Below are positions 9,068-18,361 of a DNA stretch of 64,000 nt, in pieces. The position numbers were made by a program, and so were the translations under genes. How positions within the stretch are numbered: the first letter of the stretch is position 1; the number at the start of each line of letters is the position of its first letter. The stretch spans positions 1 through 64,000 of the forward strand of contig DGSK01000057.1 in the NCBI GenBank assembly GCA_002393955.1, written 5' to 3'. The stretch comes from Lachnospiraceae bacterium UBA4364. GTDB lineage: Bacteria; Bacillota; Clostridia; Lachnospirales; Lachnospiraceae. The notes beneath the pieces were generated by a model. The model made no database searches. It had not been told where the DNA came from and saw only the letters and a program-made list of their open reading frames with translations.

Positions 9068-9979
9068 TCAAAAATTCCCCAGCATTATAACTTCAGGTTC
9101 AAGCGTAACCCCCGAATGCTCTTTTACTTTATCCCTCACCAGACAGATGAGTTTATATACATCATCCGCTGTAGCATTTCCCTTATTTATCACAAAGCCG
9201 CAGTGCTTTTCGGATACACAGGCATCCCCCACACTTACTCCCGAAAGGCCGGCTTCCATTATAAGCTTTCCGGCAAAATTCCCCTCCGGTCTCTTAAAGG
9301 TGCTTCCCGCACTGGCATATTCGAGGGGCTGCTTTTCAAGGCGCTTGTTCTTAAGCTCTTCCATTTTTTCCCTTATGGCAGCCTCGTCACCATGCTGAAG
9401 CTCAAAAACAGCTCCGGTTATTATCTTACCGTTTTTCTTGAAAACACTGCTCCTGTACGACAATTCAAGGTCTTGCTTTTTTATTGCACCTTCCGGCGTA
9501 TAGGCTTCAACTATTACATCCGCTATTTCTCCGCCGTATGCGCCGGCATTCATATATACCGCACCGCCCACACTGCCCGGGATACCGGAGGCAAATTCAA
9601 GACCGGTGAGTCCACGAACTGCTGCAACAGCTGCAGTCCTCATCAATAGTGCTGCAGCACCTGCAGTTACCCGCGTGCCTTCGACTTTTATCTTATCAAA
9701 TTCACCGGCCAGCTTAAGTATCACTCCGTCATAGCCGCTGTCACTCACTAATAGATTACTTCCGTTTCCCACTAAGAAGTATGGGATACTCCCGGATAAA
9801 ACATAATCCAAAACTGCCTTCAGGCCGGCTTCATCACAGACCGACACGAAAGCCGCAGCCCTTCCTCCCACGCGAAAAGTGGTATGCCGGCTCATGCTTT
9901 CATCCGTACGGACGTTGCTTTCACCCGCAAGCCGCTTTAATTGTTCGATTATTTCGCCCGTCACTATCCGCTCTGCCAT
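9068..9979 (-). CDS. murB: UDP-N-acetylenolpyruvoylglucosamine reductase
   Basis: FAD- and NADPH-dependent reduction giving UDP-MurNAc, the second committed step of peptidoglycan synthesis in the cytosol. In 303 residues it has TFRVGGRA, the FAD-pyrophosphate segment LVGNGSNLLVSD, GIPGSVGGAVYMNAGAYG, YRSSVF and the catalytic-serine segment SAGSTFKRP, followed by GFVINKGNA near the end. It begins 2 bases after the glucokinase stop, with no separate strong ribosome site, which suggests translational coupling as the last gene of hprK-glk-murB. The rapZ and whiA genes that often follow in related genomes are absent here. Confidence 0.97.
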   Translation of the reverse strand: MAERIVTGEIIEQLKRLAGESNVRTDESMSRHTTFRVGGRAAAFVSVCDEAGLKAVLDYVLSGSIPYFLVGNGSNLLVSDSGYDGVILKLAGEFDKIKVEGTRVTAGAAALLMRTAAVAAVRGLTGLEFASGIPGSVGGAVYMNAGAYGGEIADVIVEAYTPEGAIKKQDLELSYRSSVFKKNGKIITGAVFELQHGDEAAIREKMEELKNKRLEKQPLEYASAGSTFKRPEGNFAGKLIMEAGLSGVSVGDACVSEKHCGFVINKGNATADDVYKLICLVRDKVKEHSGVTLEPEVIMLGNF

Positions 9980-9981
9980 CT

Positions 9982-10920
9982 TTATCCCAGAACCAGCTTG
10001 GCAGCTCCGTATATTCCCGCATCATTTCCCAGCTCAGCCAATGCAAACTTTACATCGCTGCAGCCACGGAAAACATACTTTTTATAATACTTTTCTATAT
10101 AGTCAAACAGAACGGGACCTGCCTTTGATACGCCTCCGCCGATAACAAATGCTTCAGGATTTACCACACAGGCTACTGATGCAAGTCCTTTTCCAAGATA
10201 CTCACCGAAACGTTCGGCTATCTCTATGGAAACCTTGTCACCTGCCTTTACTGCATCGAATACTGACTTGGCAGAAATTTCTCTCTCTCTTAATGTGCTG
10301 GGCTCATCATCCTCAGCCAGGCGTCTCTTTGCAAGACGCACAACTCCTGTAGCAGATGCATACTGCTCAAGACATCCGTTATTTCCGCATCCGCAGGTAT
10401 CAGGCTCATCATCCACAATGTGTATATGTCCGATCTCGCCGCCTGCTCCGGTAGAACCTGTCAGTATCTTTCCGTCTACTATGATGCCGCCGCCTACTCC
10501 GGTACCAAGGGTAACGACTACCAGATTGCTGTAGCCTTTTCCGCCGCCCTTCCACATTTCTCCGAGTGCTGCCACATTTGCATCATTTCCGGCCTCAACC
10601 TTTATGCCGTCAAGAAGCCCGCTTAAGGTGTCCTTTATTGAAAAAGTACCCCAGCCTAAGTTGGCAGCCTTAAAAATAACACCTTCTCCGTCCACAGGTC
10701 CGGGCACGCCTATGCCAACACCGATAACATCTTCTTTAACCAGGCTCTTTTCAGCCATCTTCTTCTTTATGGAATCTGCTATGTCAGGAAGGATCTTTTT
10801 TCCCTCATCGCTTTTATCTGTAGGTATCTCCCACTTTTCGGTAACATTTCCGTCCGGATCAAAAAGTCCCATTTTGACAGTTGTTCCACCGAGATCAACA
10901 CCGAATATAACCTTGCCCAT
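9982..10920 (-). CDS. glk: ROK-family glucokinase
   Basis: Phosphorylates glucose, or a related hexose, with ATP in the cytosol. In 312 residues it shows the phosphate-binding DLGGTTVKMG at the N-terminus, the ROK signature region with GAGGEIGHIH, and the zinc motif CGCGNNGCLEQ. GGAGG precedes the ATG. It lies between hprK and murB with gaps of 4 and 2 bases, so sugar phosphorylation is cotranscribed with the kinase that controls catabolite repression and with a cell-wall gene. Glucose is the most likely substrate; N-acetylmannosamine or allose kinases of the same family cannot be excluded. Confidence 0.92.
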   Translation of the reverse strand: MGKVIFGVDLGGTTVKMGLFDPDGNVTEKWEIPTDKSDEGKKILPDIADSIKKKMAEKSLVKEDVIGVGIGVPGPVDGEGVIFKAANLGWGTFSIKDTLSGLLDGIKVEAGNDANVAALGEMWKGGGKGYSNLVVVTLGTGVGGGIIVDGKILTGSTGAGGEIGHIHIVDDEPDTCGCGNNGCLEQYASATGVVRLAKRRLAEDDEPSTLREREISAKSVFDAVKAGDKVSIEIAERFGEYLGKGLASVACVVNPEAFVIGGGVSKAGPVLFDYIEKYYKKYVFRGCSDVKFALAELGNDAGIYGAAKLVLG

Positions 10921-10924
10921 TACA

Positions 10925-11866
10925 TTAATCCTCCTCTTCCTCTTCCTTTTTGCCTACGGATGCCTGTACTCTCTTGTACAGTTCTTCAACAGCATTGTAG
11001 CCCATCTTCTTCTGCCTGTGGTTTACAGCAGCAGACTCGCAGATAACTGCAAGATTTCGACCGGGTCTGATGGGGATCGTATGGCTCACAACCTTATTCC
11101 CAAGATACTCGGTATACTCATCCTCAAGTCCCATACGATCGTACTCCTGATCCTTTGACCAGTCCTTAAGCTTTATTACCAGATCGATTTCCTGGTCATC
11201 CTTTACGCTGGACACACCGAACATCTGCTTTACGTCAACGATTCCGATACCCCTTATTTCGATCAGGTGCTTTGTTACTTCCGGAGCACTTCCTATAAGA
11301 GTATCCTCACTGACCTTTCTGATAAGGACCGCATCGTCACTTACAAGTCTGTGACCTCTCTTTATCAGCTCTATGGCTGCCTCAGACTTACCTATACCGC
11401 TTTCGCCGGTTATCAGCACGCCTTCACCATAGATGTCCACCAGTACTCCATGAACCTGTATGCTGGGAGCGAGCTTGGCATTAAGCCATCTGATGCTTTC
11501 TGCCATGAATGCAGATGTGGCCTTGGAAGTTCCAAGAAGCGGAACGCCGTATTTTATGGCGGTCTCCTTAAAGAAAGGATCCGGCTCTAAGTCACGACAG
11601 TAAATAAACGCCGGTGTGGGGTGGTTCAGTATCTCGTTATAAATCTTCTCTTTCTGTTCCTGAGAAAGAGACTGCATATAGGTGTACTCAACAAAACCTA
11701 CTATCTGCACACGGGTAGCATCATAATGCTCCATATAGCCCGTCAGCTGTATGCCCGGGCGGTTGATATCAGGCTGGTGGATCTTTTTCTTCTTTATATC
11801 CACCTCTTCAGTAAGGTTTACCAGCTTGAATTTGTCGATCAGTCTCTGGAGAGTGATGCTCGCCAT
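10925..11866 (-). CDS. hprK: HPr kinase/phosphorylase
   Basis: Phosphorylates Ser46 of HPr and so controls CcpA-mediated catabolite repression in Firmicutes. The 313-residue protein has the N-terminal regulatory domain, then Walker A GESGIGKS near residues 155-162, the segment LVSDDAVLI and the HprK signature EIRGIGIVDVKQMFG. The C-terminus ends in an acidic run of glutamates. AGGAGG is 5 bases before the ATG. It is the first gene of hprK-glk-murB, and a good promoter lies 130 bases upstream. A matching cre site elsewhere in this window (58291) fits an active HPr/CcpA circuit. Confidence 0.97.
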   Translation of the reverse strand: MASITLQRLIDKFKLVNLTEEVDIKKKKIHQPDINRPGIQLTGYMEHYDATRVQIVGFVEYTYMQSLSQEQKEKIYNEILNHPTPAFIYCRDLEPDPFFKETAIKYGVPLLGTSKATSAFMAESIRWLNAKLAPSIQVHGVLVDIYGEGVLITGESGIGKSEAAIELIKRGHRLVSDDAVLIRKVSEDTLIGSAPEVTKHLIEIRGIGIVDVKQMFGVSSVKDDQEIDLVIKLKDWSKDQEYDRMGLEDEYTEYLGNKVVSHTIPIRPGRNLAVICESAAVNHRQKKMGYNAVEELYKRVQASVGKKEEEEED

Positions 11867-12000
11867 TGTACCTCCTTCTGCCGCAGCTATACGGCTTCCT
11901 CACATAAGGAACTTTTTTCCTATGATATACAAACCTTTTAACAGCCTAAAACTGCCCATAACGACATTACCTGCTTATGAGCGTAAAACACTAATTATTC

Positions 12001-12029
12001 ATTATACCACCATATCGGATATCTGTTAA
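12001..12029 (-). promoter_or_regulatory. Promoter of hprK-glk-murB
   Basis: On the minus strand TTAACA at 12029-12024 and TATAAT at 12006-12001 are separated by exactly 17 bases, a good sigma-A promoter. The expected start at about 11994 gives a leader of about 128 bases before hprK. The leader contains no obvious riboswitch. Confidence 0.7.
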
Positions 12030-12043
12030 AAAATATATTTCGA

Positions 12044-12076
12044 AACTGCCCACTACTATTTTCCACAGACTATATG
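12044..12076. repeat. Short remnant related to the MITE-like ends
   Basis: AAACTGCCCACTA resembles the terminal repeat AAACTTCCCACTA, and the following TTCCACAGACTATATG is identical to the sequence just inside the right end of the element at 58871-59115. The two pieces are joined with only a few bases between, as expected for an internally deleted copy. It lies between the SGNH gene and the hprK promoter. Confidence 0.45.
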
Positions 12077-12085
12077 CCGGATTTT

Positions 12086-13081
12086 TTAATTACCATATTC
12101 CTTAAGCTTCTCTGCCACCAGAGCGGAATAAATCCTTGCTCCCTCTGAATTCAAGTGCAGGGGATGATTGTAGAAATATTCTCCGGGCAAAAAGAAATCC
12201 TCAAATCCGCCCAGTACATCCGCTTCCATGTAATCTTCAACATTTTTATCAAATGTGCTGAACATCGCCTCGTCTTCCTTCCAGGATTCCTCAACAGTAG
12301 GTGAGTATGTTATGACAAAAGTAATATCATTTTCATCACAGTAATGCTTGAAATCATTCAATGCGTCAAATGACTCATTTTTAAGTTCATCAAAGTCTAT
12401 GGTGTTGTTTCTGTCCGCATTGGGACTTATCTCAGTTCCCGTCCTTTCCACTGTCATGTTTCCTTTTTCATCAAAGGAGCCGATCTCGTAGACCTGCTTT
12501 TTGTCAGATAGTCTGCTGCGGACCATTTCGAGAGGCGTCGCAACCGTAAGGGCATAAAGCTTCCTCCAGGTAAGATAAGTATCCGGAACGCTGCCCTCTT
12601 TATCCCAGTAAGAAAGCAGCTTTTCCTTATCCGGCTCAAGCGCTGCTGATATGGACATTATGCTGGTTTCGGTTGGATTGGATTCCCCCAGGATATACAC
12701 AACAGTGTCACCGGGCCTTGTATCTTCCTTCAGGACATCGATAAGATAAGGTATGCCGATTGCCGCTTCTATTCCGAGGATCTGCACTTCTGTACCATCC
12801 CCCAGTGTTTCTTCAATGGTTTTGGTATCTATGCCGTAAGGAACATAGGAAGATCCGAAAATGATCAGCTCCGGATCCCGCTCCGGATCCTCCAGAGCAT
12901 AAATCTGCCTGAGGAGTGCCCGCTGATAGGAAGAATCATAAGCATCAGGCCCCGCCTCGCTTTTCCACAGAAACCAGAACAGCAGCCGGTAAGCAGCCGT
13001 TGCCAACAGTACGAGCAGCACAAACTTAAGTATAAATATAATGAACTGTTTTTTAGGATTTTTGTTTTCTGTTTCTGCCAT
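12086..13081 (-). CDS. Membrane-anchored SGNH/GDSL-like protein
   Basis: Residues 15-36 form one N-terminal membrane segment after a Lys-rich start, so the rest should lie outside the membrane. The family marks are a block I-like IIFGSSYVPYG with the putative nucleophile serine, and near the C-terminus NHPLHLNSEGARIYS with the putative catalytic His. This is the layout of SGNH hydrolase-like proteins (DltD, AlgJ/AlgX and relatives) that deacylate or transfer acyl groups on surface glycans. It starts 7 bases after the uvrC stop and so is probably cotranscribed with uvrC. A similar protein is encoded at 54648. The substrate is unknown and the catalytic assignment is tentative. Confidence 0.6.
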   Translation of the reverse strand: MAETENKNPKKQFIIFILKFVLLVLLATAAYRLLFWFLWKSEAGPDAYDSSYQRALLRQIYALEDPERDPELIIFGSSYVPYGIDTKTIEETLGDGTEVQILGIEAAIGIPYLIDVLKEDTRPGDTVVYILGESNPTETSIMSISAALEPDKEKLLSYWDKEGSVPDTYLTWRKLYALTVATPLEMVRSRLSDKKQVYEIGSFDEKGNMTVERTGTEISPNADRNNTIDFDELKNESFDALNDFKHYCDENDITFVITYSPTVEESWKEDEAMFSTFDKNVEDYMEADVLGGFEDFFLPGEYFYNHPLHLNSEGARIYSALVAEKLKEYGN

Positions 13082-13088
13082 ATTTCTT

Positions 13089-15017
13089 TCAATCTGCCTT
13101 TAATCCACTTTGGTCTGCTTTATGGAAATACTCATACAGCGACTCCGCCGCATTTCTCGGAAGTTTTCCCTTTTCCATAAGCGTATCTATATCCGCATCA
13201 CGTATATCATTCAGTGAACCGAACCCCCGCATCAGCTCACGTCTGCGTTTCGGTCCTATCCCCGGTATATCATCCAGAACCGAATGAACCTGCTCCTTCG
13301 TCCTGAGAGACCTGTGATACTCTATGGCAAAGCGGTGTACTTCGTCCTGTACCCTGGTAAGCAGCTTAAAAGCTTCGCTATCCCTGTTTATGGGAATCTC
13401 TTCGTTATTATAATATAACCCCCTGGTCCTGTGGTGGTCATCCTTTACCATTCCGCAGACCGGTATGTTAAGTCCCAGCTCATCCAGCACCTGCAGGGCG
13501 ATGTTTACCTGGCCGCGGCCTCCGTCCATCAGGATTATATCCGGAAATCTGTCAAAGTGTCCGTTTACTGTATTTTCTTCTCTTTCCTTAAGGCCATGGG
13601 TAAACCTTCTGGTCAGGACCTCTCGCATGCTGGCATAATCATCCGGTCCGCTTACGGTCTTAATCTTAAATTTCCTGTAGTCACTTTTCTTAGGCCTTCC
13701 CTTCTCATATACCACCATGGATGCCACATTCTCAAAACCGCTTATATTCGAGATATCGTAGGACTCCATCCTTTCAAGACCTTCCATGCCAAGCAGTCCT
13801 TCGATTTCCTTAACAGCTCCTATAGTCCTGCTTTCCTCACGGCTTATCTTTTCCTTATCTTTAGAGAGAACCAATGCGGCATTTCCGGCAGCAAGCTCCA
13901 CCAGCTTTTCCTTCTGTCCCTTTTTCGGGGTCCTTAAGTATACCCGCGCCCCGCGTTTTGCAGAAAGCCAGTCCTCTATCACCTGACTTTCACTGCTTTC
14001 TATGGACATCATTATTTCTCTCGGTATGAAGGGCGTTCCGGCATAGAACTGTTTAAGGAAGCTGGTCAGTATGCTCTCATCCGTCTCGCTTTCCGTATTT
14101 TTCATATAATAATGTTCTCTGCCCACCATCCGGCCGTTACGGAGGAAGAAGATCTGGACTACAGCGTCAGACTCGTCTCTTGCAAGTGCGATTATATCCC
14201 TGTCTTCCAGACCGGTATCCTCGATCTTCTGCTTCTGTGCGATATTTCCCACACTCTGCAGGAGATCACGATAAGCAGCCGCATTCTCAAAATCCATCGC
14301 TTTAGATGCGGCATTCATTTTCTCACGAAGGTCATCCATTACAGGCGCATAATTGCCGCCAAGAAAGCTCATGGCACCGGCAATCCTTTCCCTGTAGGCT
14401 TCCGGACTCTCTTTTCCCTCTACACAGGGACCGCAGCATCTTCCTATATGATAGTTAAGGCAGGGCCGCTCTTTTCCTATGTCCTTGGGCAGATTTCGAT
14501 TGCAGTCACGTAATCCGTAGATCCGGTTTATAAGGTCTATGGTGGTACGGACCGAATCCGCACCGGTATAAGGTCCGTAATACTTTGCCTTGTCTTTTTT
14601 CATCTGCCTGGAAAAAAGCACCCTGGGATATGCTTCATTTACGGTGACCTTAATATAAGGATATGTTTTGTCATCCCGGAGCATGGTGTTGTATTTAGGC
14701 TCATGCTCTTTTATCAGGTTGTTTTCCAGCACAAGGGCCTCCAGCTCTGAATCCGTCACTATATACTCAAAACGCCGGATCAGGCTCACCATCCTGTCGA
14801 TCTTTGGGCCCCTGCCTATGTTTTTACGAAAATAAGACCGCACCCTGTTATTCAGGTTCACGGCCTTACCCACGTAGATTATCGTATCATTCTGATCATG
14901 CATGATGTAAACGCCCGGGCGCTTTGGAAGTTTCCTAAGCTCCTGTGTTACATTAAAGCCTCCCGGCAGCACATGATCTTCTTTTTTATTCTCATCCTCA
15001 CGAATTTCCATCATCAT
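13089..15017 (-). CDS. uvrC: Excinuclease ABC subunit C
   Basis: Makes both incisions in nucleotide excision repair together with UvrA and UvrB. The GIY-YIG domain lies at about residues 30-110 (PGVYIMH and IIYVGKAVNL), a cysteine cluster CGPC near 195, the UVR motif near 230-260, the RNase H-like endonuclease domain in the middle, and the C-terminal helix-hairpin-helix (DDIPGIGPKRRRELM) near 585. The 642-residue length is normal. Three consecutive ATG codons (15017, 15014, 15011) overlap the 3' end of ftsH by up to 20 bases, with no strong ribosome site, suggesting translational coupling. Confidence 0.97.
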   Translation of the reverse strand: MMMEIREDENKKEDHVLPGGFNVTQELRKLPKRPGVYIMHDQNDTIIYVGKAVNLNNRVRSYFRKNIGRGPKIDRMVSLIRRFEYIVTDSELEALVLENNLIKEHEPKYNTMLRDDKTYPYIKVTVNEAYPRVLFSRQMKKDKAKYYGPYTGADSVRTTIDLINRIYGLRDCNRNLPKDIGKERPCLNYHIGRCCGPCVEGKESPEAYRERIAGAMSFLGGNYAPVMDDLREKMNAASKAMDFENAAAYRDLLQSVGNIAQKQKIEDTGLEDRDIIALARDESDAVVQIFFLRNGRMVGREHYYMKNTESETDESILTSFLKQFYAGTPFIPREIMMSIESSESQVIEDWLSAKRGARVYLRTPKKGQKEKLVELAAGNAALVLSKDKEKISREESRTIGAVKEIEGLLGMEGLERMESYDISNISGFENVASMVVYEKGRPKKSDYRKFKIKTVSGPDDYASMREVLTRRFTHGLKEREENTVNGHFDRFPDIILMDGGRGQVNIALQVLDELGLNIPVCGMVKDDHHRTRGLYYNNEEIPINRDSEAFKLLTRVQDEVHRFAIEYHRSLRTKEQVHSVLDDIPGIGPKRRRELMRGFGSLNDIRDADIDTLMEKGKLPRNAAESLYEYFHKADQSGLKAD

Positions 15018-17394
15018 CGGACTTTTCGCGGAATGCGCGCTTTCTTAATTCAGCAGCAAAATCCATTTCATCGTCGTCGTCATCATCGTCATCATCAGTG
15101 TCATCAGTATCTGCAGAGACACGACCGGAATCATCAGATGTACCGTCCGGAGAACCGGTCTTTCCACCATTTGTATCTTTGCTGTCAGCAGAAAGATTTT
15201 CCATAGGACTTTTAGTCAGCTGCACGGATGAAACACCCGTGGTCTGCACAGGAACCGCAGCCGGAATTGCAGAAATCGAAGCCCCGGACTCAGCATCCGC
15301 CTTATTGCTTTCCTGATCTTCTGCTGCTTTCTCTCTGCGCATCTTAGCCAAACTTTCCTCGCCCCTGCCTTTTTCCGGGACAGGAATTCCCTTTTCCCTG
15401 CAGTAGATTTCCATAAACTCATGACCGGTTATGGTTTCCTTTTCGATCAGGTACTCAGCTATCTTATCAAGGATTTCACGGTTTTCCTTAAGAAGGCGCT
15501 TAGCCTCTTTGTAGCTTTCCTTGATAAGCTTCATCACTTCCTCGTCAACCATGGCGGCAGTCTCATCCGCACAGTTAAGGGTAGTGGAACGGTCGAGATA
15601 AGGGTTGTCTACGCTTTCAATCTGCATCATACCGAACTTCTTGCTCATACCGAACCTTGTGATCATGGCTCTTGCTATTCGTGTGGCTTTTTCTATATCA
15701 TTAGCCGCGCCGGTAGTTACCGTATCAAATACGATATCCTCCGCCGCGCGTCCGCCCAGAATGCTTACAAGCTCTGCACGCAGCTCCTTCTCAGTCTGCA
15801 TGAATTTCTCTTCTTCAGGGTAGCTAAGCACATAACCAAGAGTTCCCATTGTTCTGGGAATGATCGTGATCTTCTGCACCGGCTCGGTATTCTTCTGCAG
15901 CGCGGAGATAAGCGCATGTCCTGTCTCGTGATAGGATACGATCTGTCTTTCCTTCTTGGAAAGTATGCGGTCCTTCTTCTCCTTACCCATGCTTACCAGT
16001 TCAACCGCATCCAGCATATCCTTCTGGCTTACATATTCGCGTCCCCGCTTTACCGCAAGGATAGCGGCTTCGTTTATCATATTTGCAAGATCGGCACCTA
16101 CCGCTCCCACAGTCGCAAGTGCTATCTCATCAAGATCCACTGTCTGGTCAAGCAGCACATCCTTAGCATGAACCTTGAGTATCTCCACACGTCCCTTAAG
16201 ATCCGGCTCCTCAACTATGATACGGCGGTCAAAACGACCGGGACGGAGCAGAGCTTTATCAAGCACCTCAGGTCTGTTGGTAGCTGCCAACAGTATGATG
16301 CCCTTCTTGGCATCAAAGCCGTCCATCTCAGAAAGAAGCTGGTTGAGAGTCTGCTCACGTTCATCATTTCCGCCAAACTTAGAATCACGGCTGCGTCCGA
16401 TGGCATCTATCTCATCTATAAATATGATACAAGGTGCATTTTTCTCCGCTTCCTTGAAAAGGTCACGGACACGGGAAGCACCCACACCGACATAAAGCTC
16501 AACGAAATCTGATCCTGCCAGTGAGAAAAAGGGAACCCCCGCCTCACCGGCTACTGCCTTTGCAAGCAGCGTCTTACCAGTTCCGGGAGGTCCCACTAAC
16601 AGTCCCCCCTTAGGGATCTTTGCACCAATCTTGGAATACTTGTCCGGGTTGTGCAGGAAATCAACGATCTCTACAAGGGATTCCTTAGCTTCATCCTCTC
16701 CGGCCACATCCTTGAAAGTGATGCCGGTTTCTTTCCCTTCATACATCTTAGCATTGCTGCGGCCTACGCCAAAACCAAAGCCCCCGGAACGCCCGATCCT
16801 GTTGAATATAAAGCCCAGTGCTACCCAGAGTATAACAAGAGGAAGCACATAGGTAAGCAGTATATTGATTATCAGATTACTGCCACTCTCTACCTTGCTG
16901 CTGACCTCCACACCTGAATCCAGCATACGCCCCGTCAGAGTAGTGGAATCCTCAGCCAGTCCGGTGAAATAGGTCTGTCCAATATCGAATTTGCTGTCAC
17001 CTTTTGCCTTCTCAGTTATGATGACACGGTCAGCTTCGATGGAAATGCTCTCAACCTTATTCTCAGAAACCATGGTAAGGAACTGATCATAAGTAATCTC
17101 CTCGCTCTTGGATGAAGACCTGCTCACAAAGTAGCTGATAACAAGAAGCGCAATAAAAGTCACAATGACAAATATCATTATGTTGGGACCGCGCCTCTGC
17201 TCTTTATCGTCGCCACCGTTATCATTATTATTCTTTTTGCCGCCGCCGTTCCCGCCAAAACCTCCGCCGGAATTGTCCTGCATGCGGTTGCCCTTGTTGG
17301 CATCTTCTTTCATTACGGATTTCTTCCTTATTAAATTGTTAAAAAAATCAAAAATATTAGAAAAGTTCATTCTGCTTTCTAAGCCGTCCCTCAT
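14998..17394 (-). CDS. ftsH: ATP-dependent zinc metalloprotease FtsH
   Basis: Membrane AAA+ protease for protein quality control. Two membrane segments (about 72-90 and 172-196) flank an extracytoplasmic domain. Walker A GPPGTGKT is near residue 267, Walker B IIFIDEIDAIG follows, and the zinc motif HETGH is near 485. The 798 residues include an N-terminal Gly/Asn-rich stretch and a C-terminal tail of about 150 residues ending in a run of nine aspartates, both longer than in well-studied homologs. The exact start is uncertain: ATGs at 17394, 17370 and 17313 are in frame, none with an ideal ribosome site. The uvrC start overlaps its stop. Confidence 0.96.
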   Translation of the reverse strand: MRDGLESRMNFSNIFDFFNNLIRKKSVMKEDANKGNRMQDNSGGGFGGNGGGKKNNNDNGGDDKEQRRGPNIMIFVIVTFIALLVISYFVSRSSSKSEEITYDQFLTMVSENKVESISIEADRVIITEKAKGDSKFDIGQTYFTGLAEDSTTLTGRMLDSGVEVSSKVESGSNLIINILLTYVLPLVILWVALGFIFNRIGRSGGFGFGVGRSNAKMYEGKETGITFKDVAGEDEAKESLVEIVDFLHNPDKYSKIGAKIPKGGLLVGPPGTGKTLLAKAVAGEAGVPFFSLAGSDFVELYVGVGASRVRDLFKEAEKNAPCIIFIDEIDAIGRSRDSKFGGNDEREQTLNQLLSEMDGFDAKKGIILLAATNRPEVLDKALLRPGRFDRRIIVEEPDLKGRVEILKVHAKDVLLDQTVDLDEIALATVGAVGADLANMINEAAILAVKRGREYVSQKDMLDAVELVSMGKEKKDRILSKKERQIVSYHETGHALISALQKNTEPVQKITIIPRTMGTLGYVLSYPEEEKFMQTEKELRAELVSILGGRAAEDIVFDTVTTGAANDIEKATRIARAMITRFGMSKKFGMMQIESVDNPYLDRSTTLNCADETAAMVDEEVMKLIKESYKEAKRLLKENREILDKIAEYLIEKETITGHEFMEIYCREKGIPVPEKGRGEESLAKMRREKAAEDQESNKADAESGASISAIPAAVPVQTTGVSSVQLTKSPMENLSADSKDTNGGKTGSPDGTSDDSGRVSADTDDTDDDDDDDDDEMDFAAELRKRAFREKSDDDGNS

Positions 17395-17431
17395 ATAAAA
17401 TATAATACGTGCATAATAATCATATCATAGT

Positions 17432-17461
17432 ATTATATGATTTTTAGCTCCTGTTTTTCAA
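17432..17461 (-). promoter_or_regulatory. Promoter of ftsH
   Basis: TTGAAA at 17461-17456 and TATAAT at 17437-17432 on the minus strand, spacer 18 bases. The expected start at about 17425 is just upstream of the ftsH start codons. Confidence 0.6.
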
Positions 17462-17553
17462 CTGTTTCACAAAATCTTCATAAATTATCGTAAAGATTTA
17501 TATTGCCCAATGAGGCAGCCTGATAATTTAAACAATTAGCATAATCCTATAAT

Positions 17554-17584
17554 AAAAAAAGACTTCACCTTTTAAAGTGAAGCC
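17554..17584 (-). terminator. Intrinsic terminator of the small membrane-protein pair
   Basis: On the minus strand GGCTTCACTTT pairs with the following AGGTGAAGTC through a short loop and is followed by seven T. It begins 8 bases after the stop of the gene ending at 17593, the clearest intrinsic terminator in the window. Confidence 0.85.
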
Positions 17585-17592
17585 CTTTTTCA

Positions 17593-17904
17593 TTATGCAT
17601 TCTTCTTCAATGCCTTTCGCACCGATCCCTTTGGATCAGCTATAAGCAGACGAACCAGCCAGATAACAAGCCCCAGAGCAACAACAGACAGGCCAAGGAA
17701 GCTGTCGTTGATGATATCTTCAAGTGCAGGAGTAAAATACTCTGCCTGCAGTTCAACATATTCGAAGATAGCATCTACGAGCCACATGATTGAAGCTCCC
17801 CAATACAGGAAACAGAGCGTTCCCAGTCTCATAGAATCATCTTTACGGTTATACCATAATATCGTAGCTGTAACAGCAGCAAAAACAGTGATTAGTAACG
17901 TCAT
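17593..17904 (-). CDS. Small three-helix membrane protein of unknown function
   Basis: A 103-residue protein. Hydrophobic segments are MTLLITVFAAVTATILWY at the N-terminus, LGTLCFLYWGASIMWLVDAI in the middle and LGLSVVALGLVIWLVRLL near the end; the tail is basic. I recognise no family. The start at 17904 follows AGGAGGG at good distance, while a longer frame to 17970 overlaps the upstream gene and lacks a site. It begins 13 bases after the stop of the next small membrane protein and ends at a strong terminator, so the two form a closed two-gene operon and probably act together. Confidence 0.75.
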   Translation of the reverse strand: MTLLITVFAAVTATILWYNRKDDSMRLGTLCFLYWGASIMWLVDAIFEYVELQAEYFTPALEDIINDSFLGLSVVALGLVIWLVRLLIADPKGSVRKALKKNA

Positions 17905-17917
17905 GGTCTCCCTCCTC

Positions 17918-18313
17918 TTAAGCCTTGGTATTTTTCTGCATTTTTCCACCGGTCCGTTTCGCGATCGCATCTGCGGTCAGACACATACCAACCCATACAA
18001 GCGTGATCAAAACGGCCATTGCGACACCAACGGTAGCCATTTCGTGAAGCATTTCCGAAGTATCACCGGGATCATTCATTGCAGTAAGGAACGGGAACCA
18101 GGGCACAACCTCACCATGCCACACATGCTCAAATGCAAGCAGGACGGATCCGCCCCAAAGCATATTTGAGAGCCATTTGAGTTTAGACCTTATGGGCACC
18201 TTGAATGCGGCATCATCTGCTGCTTCACTATCCTTTGCAGCCTTTGTGCCCACCCCTTTTTCAATTGCCGTAACTACGACAGCCTCTGTTGCTGATACCA
18301 AAAAACAAGCCAT
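17918..18313 (-). CDS. Small membrane protein, partner of the next gene, unknown function
   Basis: A 131-residue protein. An Ala-rich N-terminal part of about 45 residues precedes two hydrophobic segments, one with aromatic and histidine residues (FEHVWHGEVVPWFPF near 60-74) and one near 92-112, then a basic tail. AAGGAGG lies 8 bases before the ATG. No family is recognised. The His/Trp-rich loop could bind a metal or heme, or sit at the membrane face, but this is speculation. First gene of a two-gene operon with a clear terminator. Confidence 0.72.
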   Translation of the reverse strand: MACFLVSATEAVVVTAIEKGVGTKAAKDSEAADDAAFKVPIRSKLKWLSNMLWGGSVLLAFEHVWHGEVVPWFPFLTAMNDPGDTSEMLHEMATVGVAMAVLITLVWVGMCLTADAIAKRTGGKMQKNTKA

Positions 18314-18361
18314 TTCAGTTCCTCCTTCGAGCTATTGTTGTTTGTAGCGTTTCCATTATAT

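Noticed and set aside
15421..16512. 363-codon frame on the plus strand
   Set aside because: It lies fully opposite ftsH, has no ribosome site and reads as a shadow of the conserved gene.
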